Shown here in pieces: positions 7,254 through 14,975 of a stretch of DNA of 32,126 nucleotides (within the stretch, counting starts at the first letter, position 1; each line of letters starts with the position of its first letter). The position numbers and the translations under genes are program-made. The notes under the pieces are model-generated. The model worked only from the letters and a program-made list of their open reading frames with translations, had not been told where the DNA came from and made no database searches. The stretch is taken from positions 1-32,126 of the forward strand of contig CAYSCZ010000035.1 of NCBI GenBank assembly GCA_964429655.1, in the 5' to 3' direction. The stretch comes from CAYSCZ01 sp964429655 (GTDB taxonomy: Bacteria; Bacteroidota; Bacteroidia; Cytophagales; Cyclobacteriaceae).

Positions 7254-8225
7254 TTAGAAATGATAAATGACCTTACCAACAATATGATCTTCAGGCAGGA
7301 ACCCCCAAATTCTTGAGTCTTCAGCAACTGGCCTGTTATCACTGATCACGAAGTAATAATCGTGAATGAATGTATATTTTGAAATGTTTTTCCCCTTGAT
7401 TTTTAATTCATCAATAGCTATGATCACTTCATCGTGGCCTTCAAAGTATTTTATTACATCCCCATATTCAACCAGTCTGTACTCATTCACATTGATTGAC
7501 ATGTTTTTTCCAGGTACCACAATAGGCCCAAACTGGTCTCTATTCCATGGAAAATAAAGGTGGTCAGGGAAAATACCGGGATCCGGACTTAAACTATCCA
7601 GTATAACCTCTTCTATTGTAAGGTCTAATTTATTCAATGCTTTGAGCTGTTGATCATCCATATTTGCTATGAAACGGCCTTTATCGACTTTTATAAGGTT
7701 GTTTTTTTTTATTATTTCATTACTCAATTCACTGGATGATTTAATCTTGTGTAGGCGCGAAAGATTTCCGATATCATTAATTTTTTTATGATTCACATAA
7801 ACATCTCCGTGTTCGATTGAGATCGTATCCCCTGGAAGGCCTAAGATGCGGCTAATCTTGGTATCCTTACTGTCAACAGGTTTATCCAACTGGTGGGGAT
7901 GATTGAATACAATAACATCATTTCTTTTTATTTCGCTTACGCCCGGAATTCTTAAAATGGGTGTTTGTATCAAAGTCGAATAGGAGGGGATTTCAGTTCC
8001 CCACAGCGTGTTGTGTGTAAATGGTATTTTAAGCGGGGTGGCGGTAGTTCTGGGGCCGTAATGAATTTTGCTTAAAATAATTGCATCTCTATAATCAATC
8101 GTCCCGGCCATCTCTGCATCGAGAACTAAATTAATATCGATGAATGCCCATTTTATTATAAAAGCTAATAGCAGGGCGATAAATATTTTACGTAAAAACC
8201 ATTTATTTTTCTCCCAAAAAATCAT
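7254..8225 (-). CDS. lepB: Signal peptidase I-like protein lacking the catalytic Ser and Lys
   Basis: Clearly a member of the type I signal peptidase family (S26): one membrane helix (IFIALLLAFIIKWAFI), the SKIHYGPRT motif, KRNDVIVFNHP, the RILGLPGD box and a C-terminal SDNR...DSRIWGFLPEDHIVGK box. However, the nucleophile box that normally reads SMxxT is AEMAGT here, with Glu (GAG, 8112-8114) at the serine position, and the general-base box YIKRxxGLPGD is KISRILGLPGD, with Ser (AGC, 7851-7853) at the lysine position. The GDNR glycine is Ser and the position equivalent to E. coli S278 is Ala. It should therefore be unable to cleave by the Ser/Lys mechanism. I chose the ATG at 8225 (323 residues, 23-bp overlap with dapB); the frame stays open to an ATG at 8288. 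It is the last gene of the pyrG-to-lepB string. Confidence 0.88.
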   Translation of the reverse strand: MIFWEKNKWFLRKIFIALLLAFIIKWAFIDINLVLDAEMAGTIDYRDAIILSKIHYGPRTTATPLKIPFTHNTLWGTEIPSYSTLIQTPILRIPGVSEIKRNDVIVFNHPHQLDKPVDSKDTKISRILGLPGDTISIEHGDVYVNHKKINDIGNLSRLHKIKSSSELSNEIIKKNNLIKVDKGRFIANMDDQQLKALNKLDLTIEEVILDSLSPDPGIFPDHLYFPWNRDQFGPIVVPGKNMSINVNEYRLVEYGDVIKYFEGHDEVIIAIDELKIKGKNISKYTFIHDYYFVISDNRPVAEDSRIWGFLPEDHIVGKVIYHF

Positions 8226-8919
8226 CCATTGTAAAAAACCCATTTTTATCAGAAATCCATTCAGCGACAGAAACTGCACCTTTTGCAAATCCCTTTCGGC
8301 TTAATGCGGTATGTTTAAGGTTTATTAAATCGTCTGCCGCTCTCACAATTACTTCATGAATGCCAAAAACATTTTCAATTCGGTGGGATTTGATGGAAAG
8401 CTCATTTTCATTATCGGATGCTGCTTCAATCCATTTATTTTTTTGTTGATTCACTTTTATGATTTGCTGGGCGGTGGTGATTGCCGTACCGCTTGGAGAA
8501 TCTTTCTTTTGGATATGGTGTGTTTCTTCAATTTTTATATCATGATCTAGTAAATGATCGGATAGTCTGGCCAGCAATTGATTGACCTTAAAAAAAATAT
8601 TTACGCCTATGCTGAAATTTGAAGCATGAAGAAAAGCCCCCCTTTGAATAGACAATTGCTTAATTTCATCCAACCGATCTAACCAGCCGGTTGTGCCGCT
8701 GATAGTTTTTATTCCGTTCTTTAAACATGTCTTTATGTTGTTAAAAGCTGCTTCAGGCTCCGTGAATTCGATGGCTACATCAACATTACCATCATTAAAT
8801 TTCTTCAGATCGTCCTGGTTTGTCCAGTCAACTATGCCTGCAATATCATGCCCTTTTTCATGGCATATTCCTTCGATTGTTTTACCCATTTTTCCATAGC
8901 CAATCAGTAAAACTCTCAT
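8203..8919 (-). CDS. dapB: 4-hydroxy-tetrahydrodipicolinate reductase
   Basis: DapB reduces the dihydrodipicolinate-pathway intermediate with NAD(P)H in lysine and diaminopimelate synthesis. Seen: the nucleotide-binding loop GYGKMG (7-12), the TEPEAAFNN and SGTTGW motifs, and the catalytic signature EETHHIQKKDSPSGTA (131-146) with the His pair and Lys138. At 238 residues it is slightly short, as in other Bacteroidota. The gene starts 1 bp after the DUF5683 gene and overlaps the lepB start, in the conserved parA-parB-DUF5683-dapB-lepB order. Confidence 0.96.
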   Translation of the reverse strand: MRVLLIGYGKMGKTIEGICHEKGHDIAGIVDWTNQDDLKKFNDGNVDVAIEFTEPEAAFNNIKTCLKNGIKTISGTTGWLDRLDEIKQLSIQRGAFLHASNFSIGVNIFFKVNQLLARLSDHLLDHDIKIEETHHIQKKDSPSGTAITTAQQIIKVNQQKNKWIEAASDNENELSIKSHRIENVFGIHEVIVRAADDLINLKHTALSRKGFAKGAVSVAEWISDKNGFFTMDDFLGEK

Positions 8920-8920
8920 A

Positions 8921-9556
8921 CTAAAAATTCAATGTCAGGGTTAATCCAGGCACACGCATAGGACCAATCATTTGATTTGATGGCTTGATGTCTATTGTGA
9001 GGTCATCATTCACTTCAAACTCATTCAAGTGGGCTGATACGTGCGCATCAACCAGATTTAAAATATAAGCGACTGCCGAAATGATTATAAGAAAATCCCG
9101 GTCACGTCTAATTCTTTGAACGTTAGCATCCAATGAGTTTTCATTAAATCTAAAACTAAAAGGATTGCTGGTATCAGCATCATCATCTCTTTCAGCAATG
9201 AGTGCATTTCGAAGGGAATTGTACAAGCGATGTTGTCTGTTTACGCCATAACCCAGACCGATACCAATACCCCAGATAATCGGCACCTTCCAGTATTGTT
9301 TGTTGTAGATTTGCCCCAAGCCTGGAATAACAGCCGATAAAACCACGGCTTTGTTGGGGTCCAGTGTTGATTGTTCTGTGAAAATCACTGTGTCTTCCTG
9401 AGGATTATCAACTGACGGGGCACTTAATTCATTCGCATCATCGGATATGTGGGTGGTATCCCTGGTGATTTTGAAGTCCTTATCCTGTGCCAGGAGGGCG
9501 TTTATATATGTAAAAAATAAGATCGAAACGCAAAAAATTCGTTCCACCATAAACAT
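8921..9556 (-). CDS. DUF5683 domain-containing membrane protein
   Basis: A 211-residue DUF5683 protein. It has an N-terminal signal sequence (to about residue 24, ending LLAQ), an acidic low-complexity stretch (30-65), and the family core VLSAVIPGLGQIYNKQYWKVP with a Gly-rich membrane helix (IIWGIGIGLGYG). A second hydrophobic segment, FLIIISAVAYILNLVDAHVSAHL, follows. The function is unknown; the conserved place between parB and dapB is a Bacteroidota trait. The start could be M1 or M3. Its ATG overlaps the last base of the parB stop, with a modest GAGGT upstream. Confidence 0.9.
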   Translation of the reverse strand: MFMVERIFCVSILFFTYINALLAQDKDFKITRDTTHISDDANELSAPSVDNPQEDTVIFTEQSTLDPNKAVVLSAVIPGLGQIYNKQYWKVPIIWGIGIGLGYGVNRQHRLYNSLRNALIAERDDDADTSNPFSFRFNENSLDANVQRIRRDRDFLIIISAVAYILNLVDAHVSAHLNEFEVNDDLTIDIKPSNQMIGPMRVPGLTLTLNF

Positions 9557-10443
9557 TAAACCTCAAGTATCTCCAGTATACGATTAAGATCTTCTACTGA
9601 ATAATAAGGTATCTTTATTTCACCTTTATCCCTGCTGCTGGTAGCAACTTTAATTTTAGTGCCAAAATGGCTTGATAGCTTATCCTGTAATTGCTTCATT
9701 TCAGGGCTGGACTGCATTTCTGATTTTTGGGTTTCTTTCTTCTGTGGTTTTGGCTTTGCGCTTTCCCGAACCAGCTCCTCTGCTTTCCTGACTGATAATT
9801 CTTCCTCAACTATTTTGTTGAAGATATTAAGTTGAAGATCTACGTTCTCAATGTTTATTAATGTCCTTGCGTGGCCCATCGATAATTTACCATCCCTCAA
9901 TGCTATTTGTATATCCGGAGGAAGTTTTAGAAGCCTTAGATAATTATTTACCGTAGCTCTATTTTTGCCCACTCTTTTTGCTAATTCCTCTTGTTTTAAA
10001 TCGCATTCAGCGATTAATCGCTGGTAACTCAATGCAACTTCAATGGAGTTTAGGTTTTCCCGCTGTATATTTTCAATCAGGGCCATTTCCAGCATTTGCT
10101 GGTCATCTGCTTTTCTGATAAAAGAGGGAATCTTCTCAAGGCCTGCAATTTTTGAGGCTTGCAATCTTCTTTCACCCGATATAAGCTGGAAAGCATTATC
10201 ATTTAGTTTCCTGACGGTTATGGGTTGAATAATGCCTTGTGCTTTGATGGATTCAGCCAATTCATTCAGGGCCTCCTGGTTAAAATCTGTTCTTGGCTGG
10301 AAGGGGTTAACCTCAATGATATTTATGTCAATTTCATTGACTCCATCTCTGGGAGCTGCACCTTCTCCGCTTATTCTTTCTTTTGGGGGAGTATCTTCTA
10401 ATAATGCTCCCAAGCCTCTACCTAACCCGGTCTTCTTCTTCAT
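9556..10443 (-). CDS. parB: Chromosome-partitioning protein ParB
   Basis: ParB, the parS-binding CTPase clamp of the chromosome segregation system. The N-terminal KTGLGRGLGALL motif is the ParA-interacting, ATPase-stimulating region. The CTP-binding boxes are visible: ELAESIKAQGIIQPI (61-75), GERRLQA (90-96) and ENIQRENLNSIE (124-135). A helix-turn-helix follows (LKQEELAKRVGKNRATVNNYL, about 149-169), and a C-terminal dimerisation domain after a Lys/Gln-rich linker. Length 295 is typical. The parB start lies 16 bp after the parA stop. I saw no parS-like 16-mer (TGTTnCACGTGnAACA type) in this window. Confidence 0.96.
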   Translation of the reverse strand: MKKKTGLGRGLGALLEDTPPKERISGEGAAPRDGVNEIDINIIEVNPFQPRTDFNQEALNELAESIKAQGIIQPITVRKLNDNAFQLISGERRLQASKIAGLEKIPSFIRKADDQQMLEMALIENIQRENLNSIEVALSYQRLIAECDLKQEELAKRVGKNRATVNNYLRLLKLPPDIQIALRDGKLSMGHARTLINIENVDLQLNIFNKIVEEELSVRKAEELVRESAKPKPQKKETQKSEMQSSPEMKQLQDKLSSHFGTKIKVATSSRDKGEIKIPYYSVEDLNRILEILEV

Positions 10444-10459
10444 AAGAACAAAACTGTTA

Positions 10460-11233
10460 TTAAGCCTTTACCTCATTTTTCTCTAATATTTCCCGTGCCA
10501 AATTCAGGTAACTAACAGCACCTTTGCTTTCAGCATCATGGGCTACAACCGGCAAACCATAACTCGGGGATTCACTTAATTTTATATTTCTGGGGATTAG
10601 GGTGTTGAAAACCATATCTTTAAAATGCATTTTAACCTCTTTAACCACCTGATTAGAGAGATTAAGTCTTACATCATACATGGTAAGCAAAATCCCTTCT
10701 ATTTCCAGACTAGCATTAAGTCTGGTTTGAATAATTTTGATGGTATTTAAGAGCTTACCTAATCCTTCAAGGGCGAAATATTCACACTGAACAGGAATTA
10801 TTACAGAATCAGAGGCTGTTAGGGCATTTATGGTTATTAAACCCAGAGAAGGAGAGCAATCAATTAATATGTAATCATAACCATCCTTTATTTCCTGGAT
10901 GGCATTCCGCATTTTCTCTTCACGGTGTTCAATATTCACCATCTCCACTTCGGCTCCAACCAGGTCAATATGAGAGGGGAGAAGATGTAAAAAATCTACC
11001 TCCGTCTTCATAATACAATCATTTGGCCTGATATCATTAACCATGCACTCATAAATACTTTTTTCTATGGATTTGGGATCAACACCTACTCCTGAGGTTG
11101 CATTTGCCTGGGGGTCTGCATCAATCACCAGGGTATTATAGTCAAGCGCCGCTAAGCTTGCTGATAAATTTATAGCTGTGGTGGTCTTTCCAACCCCGCC
11201 TTTTTGATTAGCAATACAAATAATTTTTCCCAT
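10460..11233 (-). CDS. parA: Chromosome-partitioning ATPase ParA
   Basis: ParA/Soj-type deviant Walker ATPase that moves ParB-parS complexes. Counting from the chosen start MGKIICIANQ, the deviant Walker A motif KGGVGKTT follows at once, then VIDADPQANATSGVG (Walker A'), YDYILIDCSPSLGLITINAL (Walker B) and the conserved PVQCEYFALEGLGKL. Length from this start is 257, standard for chromosomal ParA. The frame is open 11 codons further upstream, to an ATG at 11266, but those residues are not family-like, and a -7 promoter element at 11278-11285 fits the shorter start. parB follows. Confidence 0.96.
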   Translation of the reverse strand: MGKIICIANQKGGVGKTTTAINLSASLAALDYNTLVIDADPQANATSGVGVDPKSIEKSIYECMVNDIRPNDCIMKTEVDFLHLLPSHIDLVGAEVEMVNIEHREEKMRNAIQEIKDGYDYILIDCSPSLGLITINALTASDSVIIPVQCEYFALEGLGKLLNTIKIIQTRLNASLEIEGILLTMYDVRLNLSNQVVKEVKMHFKDMVFNTLIPRNIKLSESPSYGLPVVAHDAESKGAVSYLNLAREILEKNEVKA

Positions 11234-11277
11234 GATACAAAATAAAAATCTAGTGGGTTTACACAAAACAAGAAAGA

Positions 11278-11285
11278 CAAATATA
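11278..11285 (-). promoter_or_regulatory. Candidate Bacteroidota -7 element for parA
   Basis: The minus strand reads TATATTTG, an exact TAnnTTTG match, with predicted transcription start near 11270 and a leader of about 37 nt to the parA ATG at 11233. A weak TGTTAC lies upstream; there is no exact TTG at the ideal spacing. The 191-bp gap between yidC and parA contains no terminator hairpin that I can see, so parA may be transcribed both from here and from pyrG-yidC. Confidence 0.45.
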
Positions 11286-11424
11286 GGCTATAAACCGTAA
11301 CATTTATTTCACATAGACGGTATTCAAAAAATGTAATCCTTAATAATTTAATGAAGTGATCTATAGAAATGCTTATCAATCAGTGAATTATACTTTCTTA
11401 ACCTGCAATGTTAAATTTTTGGAT

Positions 11425-13221
11425 TTATTTCTTCTTAACCTTTTTCTTTTGTTCTTCCCTTGTCTTCATCGCTTCTTCTAATCTTTGCTGGAATGATGAT
11501 TTCTTTTTATTTACGTTTTTCTTTCTATTCTCATCCAAAGCTTTCTTGATCTTATCCTCATCAACAAATTTTTTGAATAGTGCGATTAGTCCGAACGATG
11601 AAATGTTTGAAACGAAATAGTAAAAAGTTAAGCCTGATGAATAATTATTAAGAAAGAATAATAGCATAACCGGCATGATGTATTGCATGGTCTTCATCGG
11701 TCCCTGAATAGAGGTAACCTGACTATTTGACCAGGTGTATAAAATCGTTGACGCTGCCATCAATAAAGTAAACAGACTTACATGATCTCCATAAAACGGG
11801 ATAGTAAAGGGTAAATCCATTATGCTATCGTACGTTGATAAGTCGTCTGCCCAAAGAAATGATTGCTGTCTTAGCTCAATGGAATTTGGAAAGAAATTGA
11901 ACATGGCCAATAGGATAGGTATTTGTAAAACCATTGGTATACAACCACTTAGCGGATTAATGCCAACTTTTTGATAAAGTTGCATCTGTTCACTTTGTGC
12001 TTTTTGCATATCATCTCCATGTTTTTCTTTGATCACATCTAATTCCGGCTTCAAGACCTTCATCTTGGCCATGGACATGTGTGATTTGAATGTAAGAGGA
12101 GCTAGGATAATCCTGATGATGATGACCATAATCATTATTATGATCCCATAGTTTCCTATATAATTTTCCAGGAACTGGAATATCGGAATAATCAAAAATT
12201 TATTGACCCAACTAAATATACCCCAGCCCAGATAAACATTTTCGGAGAAATCGGGGGCTACTTTTTTTATGATCTGGTAATTATTGGGGCCATAGTAATA
12301 TTCCAGTTGAAATCCTTGTGGGGCTTCCACTTCATTTACGGGAATTGTTAAACGAGCAAAAGCATTCTTATTATAAGATTCATCTCCTTCATTGAAATTG
12401 GTAGAAATATACCCGGAAGGGAACGATGTTTTGGCTATGATGCCACTGGAAAAAAACTTTTGCTTGAAAGTGACCCAATTTATCGACTTCTCGATATTTT
12501 CTTCTTCCAGGCCAACGCTGGTCTTGCTTAATTCATCAATATCATCATCCGTGGTTCGATATTTAATGGTCGTTCTGTTTCGGGCATCTTTGAGGTCACG
12601 CTCTAAACGCGCCAACTTATTTGACCACTGGTACTGCAAATAAGGCTCATTCGTCAAAAGATTCATGCCGGAAGTCTTAATGGTGCTTTCTATTTGATAT
12701 CCTTTTCCCGGAATGGTGTAAGATTTCTGGATACTGACACCATTTACAATACTTTCATAGACCAATCTTATGGTATCACCTTTTTTTATAGTCCCGGATT
12801 TACCTGTGGTTTCAAAAAATAGGTTATTCAGATTTGTTTGACCGGCAATTAATGCAAAACTATTATCCTCCCGATGAATGAGCTGCAGCAGCTTCTTATC
12901 GTAATTTTTATGTTTTTTTAGTACTACATCCGTCACAACCCCGCCAAGATTACCAAAAGTGATTACCATATCCTCATTTTCAATGGTGAGGTATTCTTGT
13001 TCTTTCTTTTGTAGTGGGAGGCTGTCAATGGTTACGATTTTATCTGCTTCAGCAGAATCAGGTGCAGAACTGATCTTGTCCCGTGCGGTATCGGGCGCTT
13101 CCTCTTCTACTTGCTCATTGACAATCTCTTCATTAACAGGTGGCTCCGGTGCAAAGAATTGAAAGTAAACGGTTACCATCAACAACATAAGTACCAAACC
13201 TATCACTTGATTTCTATCCAT
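11425..13221 (-). CDS. yidC: Membrane protein insertase YidC
   Basis: YidC/Oxa1 insertase, which inserts and folds inner-membrane proteins with or without SecYEG. The 598-residue form has an N-terminal membrane helix (QVIGLVLMLLMVTVYFQFF), a linker rich in E/D/P, a periplasmic beta-supersandwich domain (about 75-345), and the five-helix core starting near IIIMIMVIIIRIILAPLTFKSH with the conserved Arg, then NPLSGCIPMVLQIPILLAMF and YTWSNSQ. The C-terminal tail is very basic (many K/R after residue 560), as in forms that bind ribosomes directly. It starts 17 bp after pyrG and is surely co-transcribed with it. Confidence 0.97.
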   Translation of the reverse strand: MDRNQVIGLVLMLLMVTVYFQFFAPEPPVNEEIVNEQVEEEAPDTARDKISSAPDSAEADKIVTIDSLPLQKKEQEYLTIENEDMVITFGNLGGVVTDVVLKKHKNYDKKLLQLIHREDNSFALIAGQTNLNNLFFETTGKSGTIKKGDTIRLVYESIVNGVSIQKSYTIPGKGYQIESTIKTSGMNLLTNEPYLQYQWSNKLARLERDLKDARNRTTIKYRTTDDDIDELSKTSVGLEEENIEKSINWVTFKQKFFSSGIIAKTSFPSGYISTNFNEGDESYNKNAFARLTIPVNEVEAPQGFQLEYYYGPNNYQIIKKVAPDFSENVYLGWGIFSWVNKFLIIPIFQFLENYIGNYGIIIMIMVIIIRIILAPLTFKSHMSMAKMKVLKPELDVIKEKHGDDMQKAQSEQMQLYQKVGINPLSGCIPMVLQIPILLAMFNFFPNSIELRQQSFLWADDLSTYDSIMDLPFTIPFYGDHVSLFTLLMAASTILYTWSNSQVTSIQGPMKTMQYIMPVMLLFFLNNYSSGLTFYYFVSNISSFGLIALFKKFVDEDKIKKALDENRKKNVNKKKSSFQQRLEEAMKTREEQKKKVKKK

Positions 13222-13238
13222 TCTTTGATAATAATTTT

Positions 13239-14861
13239 TTAAGCTGTAACTATTTCTTTTTTATGTACAAGCGCTGCCTTAACAAAACTGATAAATAAAG
13301 GGTGTGGATTTAAGACTGTACTTTTTAGTTCCGGGTGAAATTGTGATCCAATAAACCAGGGGTGATTTTTTAATTCCATAATTTCGACGAGATTGGTTTT
13401 AGGATTTCTTCCGCTGGCTATAAAACCTACTTCTTTAAATTTTTCAAGATATTCATCATTGAATTCATAGCGATGCCTATGTCTTTCCTTAATGTTTTCG
13501 GTCTTGTATGATTGATGGGCCAGTGTACCTTTTTCCAGTTTACACTCATATGATCCCAACCTCATTGTACCTCCATAATTTTTAACTTTTTTTTGTTCTT
13601 CCATAAGATCAATAACCGGATCAGGTGTATTAGGATCAATTTCTGTTGAAGCCGCTTCGGGTAAATTGAGTAAATTCCTCGCGATTTCCACTGTAGCGCA
13701 CTGCAAACCTAGACAAATTCCAAAAAAAGGAATCCTATTTTCACGGGCATATTTAATAGCAGTTATTTTACCTTCAATCCCTCTTTCTCCAAACCCTGGC
13801 GCAACCAGAATACCATCTAACTCACCAAATAGTTTATCAGACACCTCCGGGGTAACTTTTTCCGCAGGAATTAGTTTTAGGTCGACACTACAATCATTAT
13901 AAGTGCCTGCGTGGGTAAAAGATTCTGCTATTGATTTATAGGCATCTTTTAACTCAACATACTTACCGACCAACCCAATTTTTATATCATCCGTTGGATT
14001 TTTTAACCGCCCCAAAAAATCTTTCCACTGTTCCAGTATTGGCTCTTCCTTAAATGGTAAGTTCAATTTTTGTAAAACCCTTTCATCAAGCTTCTCTCTT
14101 CTCATCAAGACAGGCACATCATAAATTGTTTCCGCATCAATGGCTTCAATGACAGAATTAATCGGAACATTGCAAAAAAGCGCAATCTTTCTTCTTATGT
14201 CTTTCGGAAGATGATATTCAGACCGGCATACCAGGATATCAGGTTGTATACCTGCTTCCAAAAGTTGTTTGACTGAATGCTGGGTGGGCTTTGTTTTTAA
14301 TTCCCCGGCTGTTGCAATGTAAGGAACCAGCGTTAAATGAATTGCAACAACATTCTCCATACCAAGTTCCAAGCGTGCCTGTCTTACAGCTTCCACGAAT
14401 GGCAGTGACTCTATATCACCTATGCATCCGCCTATCTCGGTAATTACTACATCGTATTTGCCGGTTTCTCCGAGTAAGTAAATATTGTTTTTAATTTCAT
14501 CAGTGATGTGGGGAACAACCTGGACTGTTTTACCTAAAAACTCCCCTTCACGCTCCTTTTTTATGACATTGTAATAAATCCTGCCGGTGGTAAGATTATT
14601 AGCCTGACTGGTTGATATGTTCAAAAATCGCTCATAATGTCCAAGATCAAGATCAGTTTCTGCACCATCATCAGTAACAAAACACTCACCATGTTCATAT
14701 GGATTTAAAGTACCTGGATCGATGTTGATGTAAGGATCAAACTTTTGAATGGTCACTCTTAAGCCTCTCCCCTGGAGTAATTTACCCAGAGAGGCGGAAA
14801 TTATTCCTTTTCCAAGTGACGAGGTTACCCCTCCCGTAACAAAGATGTATTTAGCAGGCAT
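13239..14861 (-). CDS. pyrG: CTP synthase
   Basis: CTP synthase makes CTP from UTP, ATP and glutamine. The N-terminal synthase domain begins MPAKYIFVTGGVTSSLGKGI with the P-loop-like GKG and continues with DPYINIDPGTLNPYEHGE and GGTVGDIE-equivalent IGGCIGDIES. The C-terminal class I glutamine amidotransferase has the nucleophile GICLGLQCA and the FHPEL His-Glu. From the chosen start it is 540 residues, typical. An ATG 8 codons upstream (14885) is in frame but lies over a candidate promoter. It heads the minus-strand string pyrG-yidC-parA-parB, so CTP, also the ParB cofactor, is made from the same region. Confidence 0.97.
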   Translation of the reverse strand: MPAKYIFVTGGVTSSLGKGIISASLGKLLQGRGLRVTIQKFDPYINIDPGTLNPYEHGECFVTDDGAETDLDLGHYERFLNISTSQANNLTTGRIYYNVIKKEREGEFLGKTVQVVPHITDEIKNNIYLLGETGKYDVVITEIGGCIGDIESLPFVEAVRQARLELGMENVVAIHLTLVPYIATAGELKTKPTQHSVKQLLEAGIQPDILVCRSEYHLPKDIRRKIALFCNVPINSVIEAIDAETIYDVPVLMRREKLDERVLQKLNLPFKEEPILEQWKDFLGRLKNPTDDIKIGLVGKYVELKDAYKSIAESFTHAGTYNDCSVDLKLIPAEKVTPEVSDKLFGELDGILVAPGFGERGIEGKITAIKYARENRIPFFGICLGLQCATVEIARNLLNLPEAASTEIDPNTPDPVIDLMEEQKKVKNYGGTMRLGSYECKLEKGTLAHQSYKTENIKERHRHRYEFNDEYLEKFKEVGFIASGRNPKTNLVEIMELKNHPWFIGSQFHPELKSTVLNPHPLFISFVKAALVHKKEIVTA

Positions 14862-14882
14862 AAAATCTTTACTTACGGGGCT

Positions 14883-14890
14883 CAAAGTTA
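14883..14890 (-). promoter_or_regulatory. Candidate Bacteroidota -7 element for pyrG
   Basis: The minus strand reads TAACTTTG, an exact TAnnTTTG match. Transcription would begin near 14876, 15 nt before the preferred pyrG ATG at 14861, and it would exclude the upstream in-frame ATG at 14885. A TTG lies only 12 bp upstream, closer than the usual 19-23, so the -33 part is unsupported. Confidence 0.4.
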
Positions 14891-14975
14891 AGTTAAACTT
14901 TTCAATAAAGGGGTTAAAAGGTTAATTATAAGCGCAACCCTGTAAAGTATTTCACAGGTCTTATGAGCTTAACTA

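Noticed and set aside
9556..11424. parS site near parAB
   Set aside because: I looked for a TGTTnCACGTGnAACA-type palindrome in the parAB region and elsewhere and found none.
11408..11620. Hydrophobic plus-strand frame rich in Phe and Ser overlapping the yidC end
   Set aside because: It is the mirror of the Lys-rich yidC tail (AAA/AAG read as TTT/CTT), not a membrane peptide gene.
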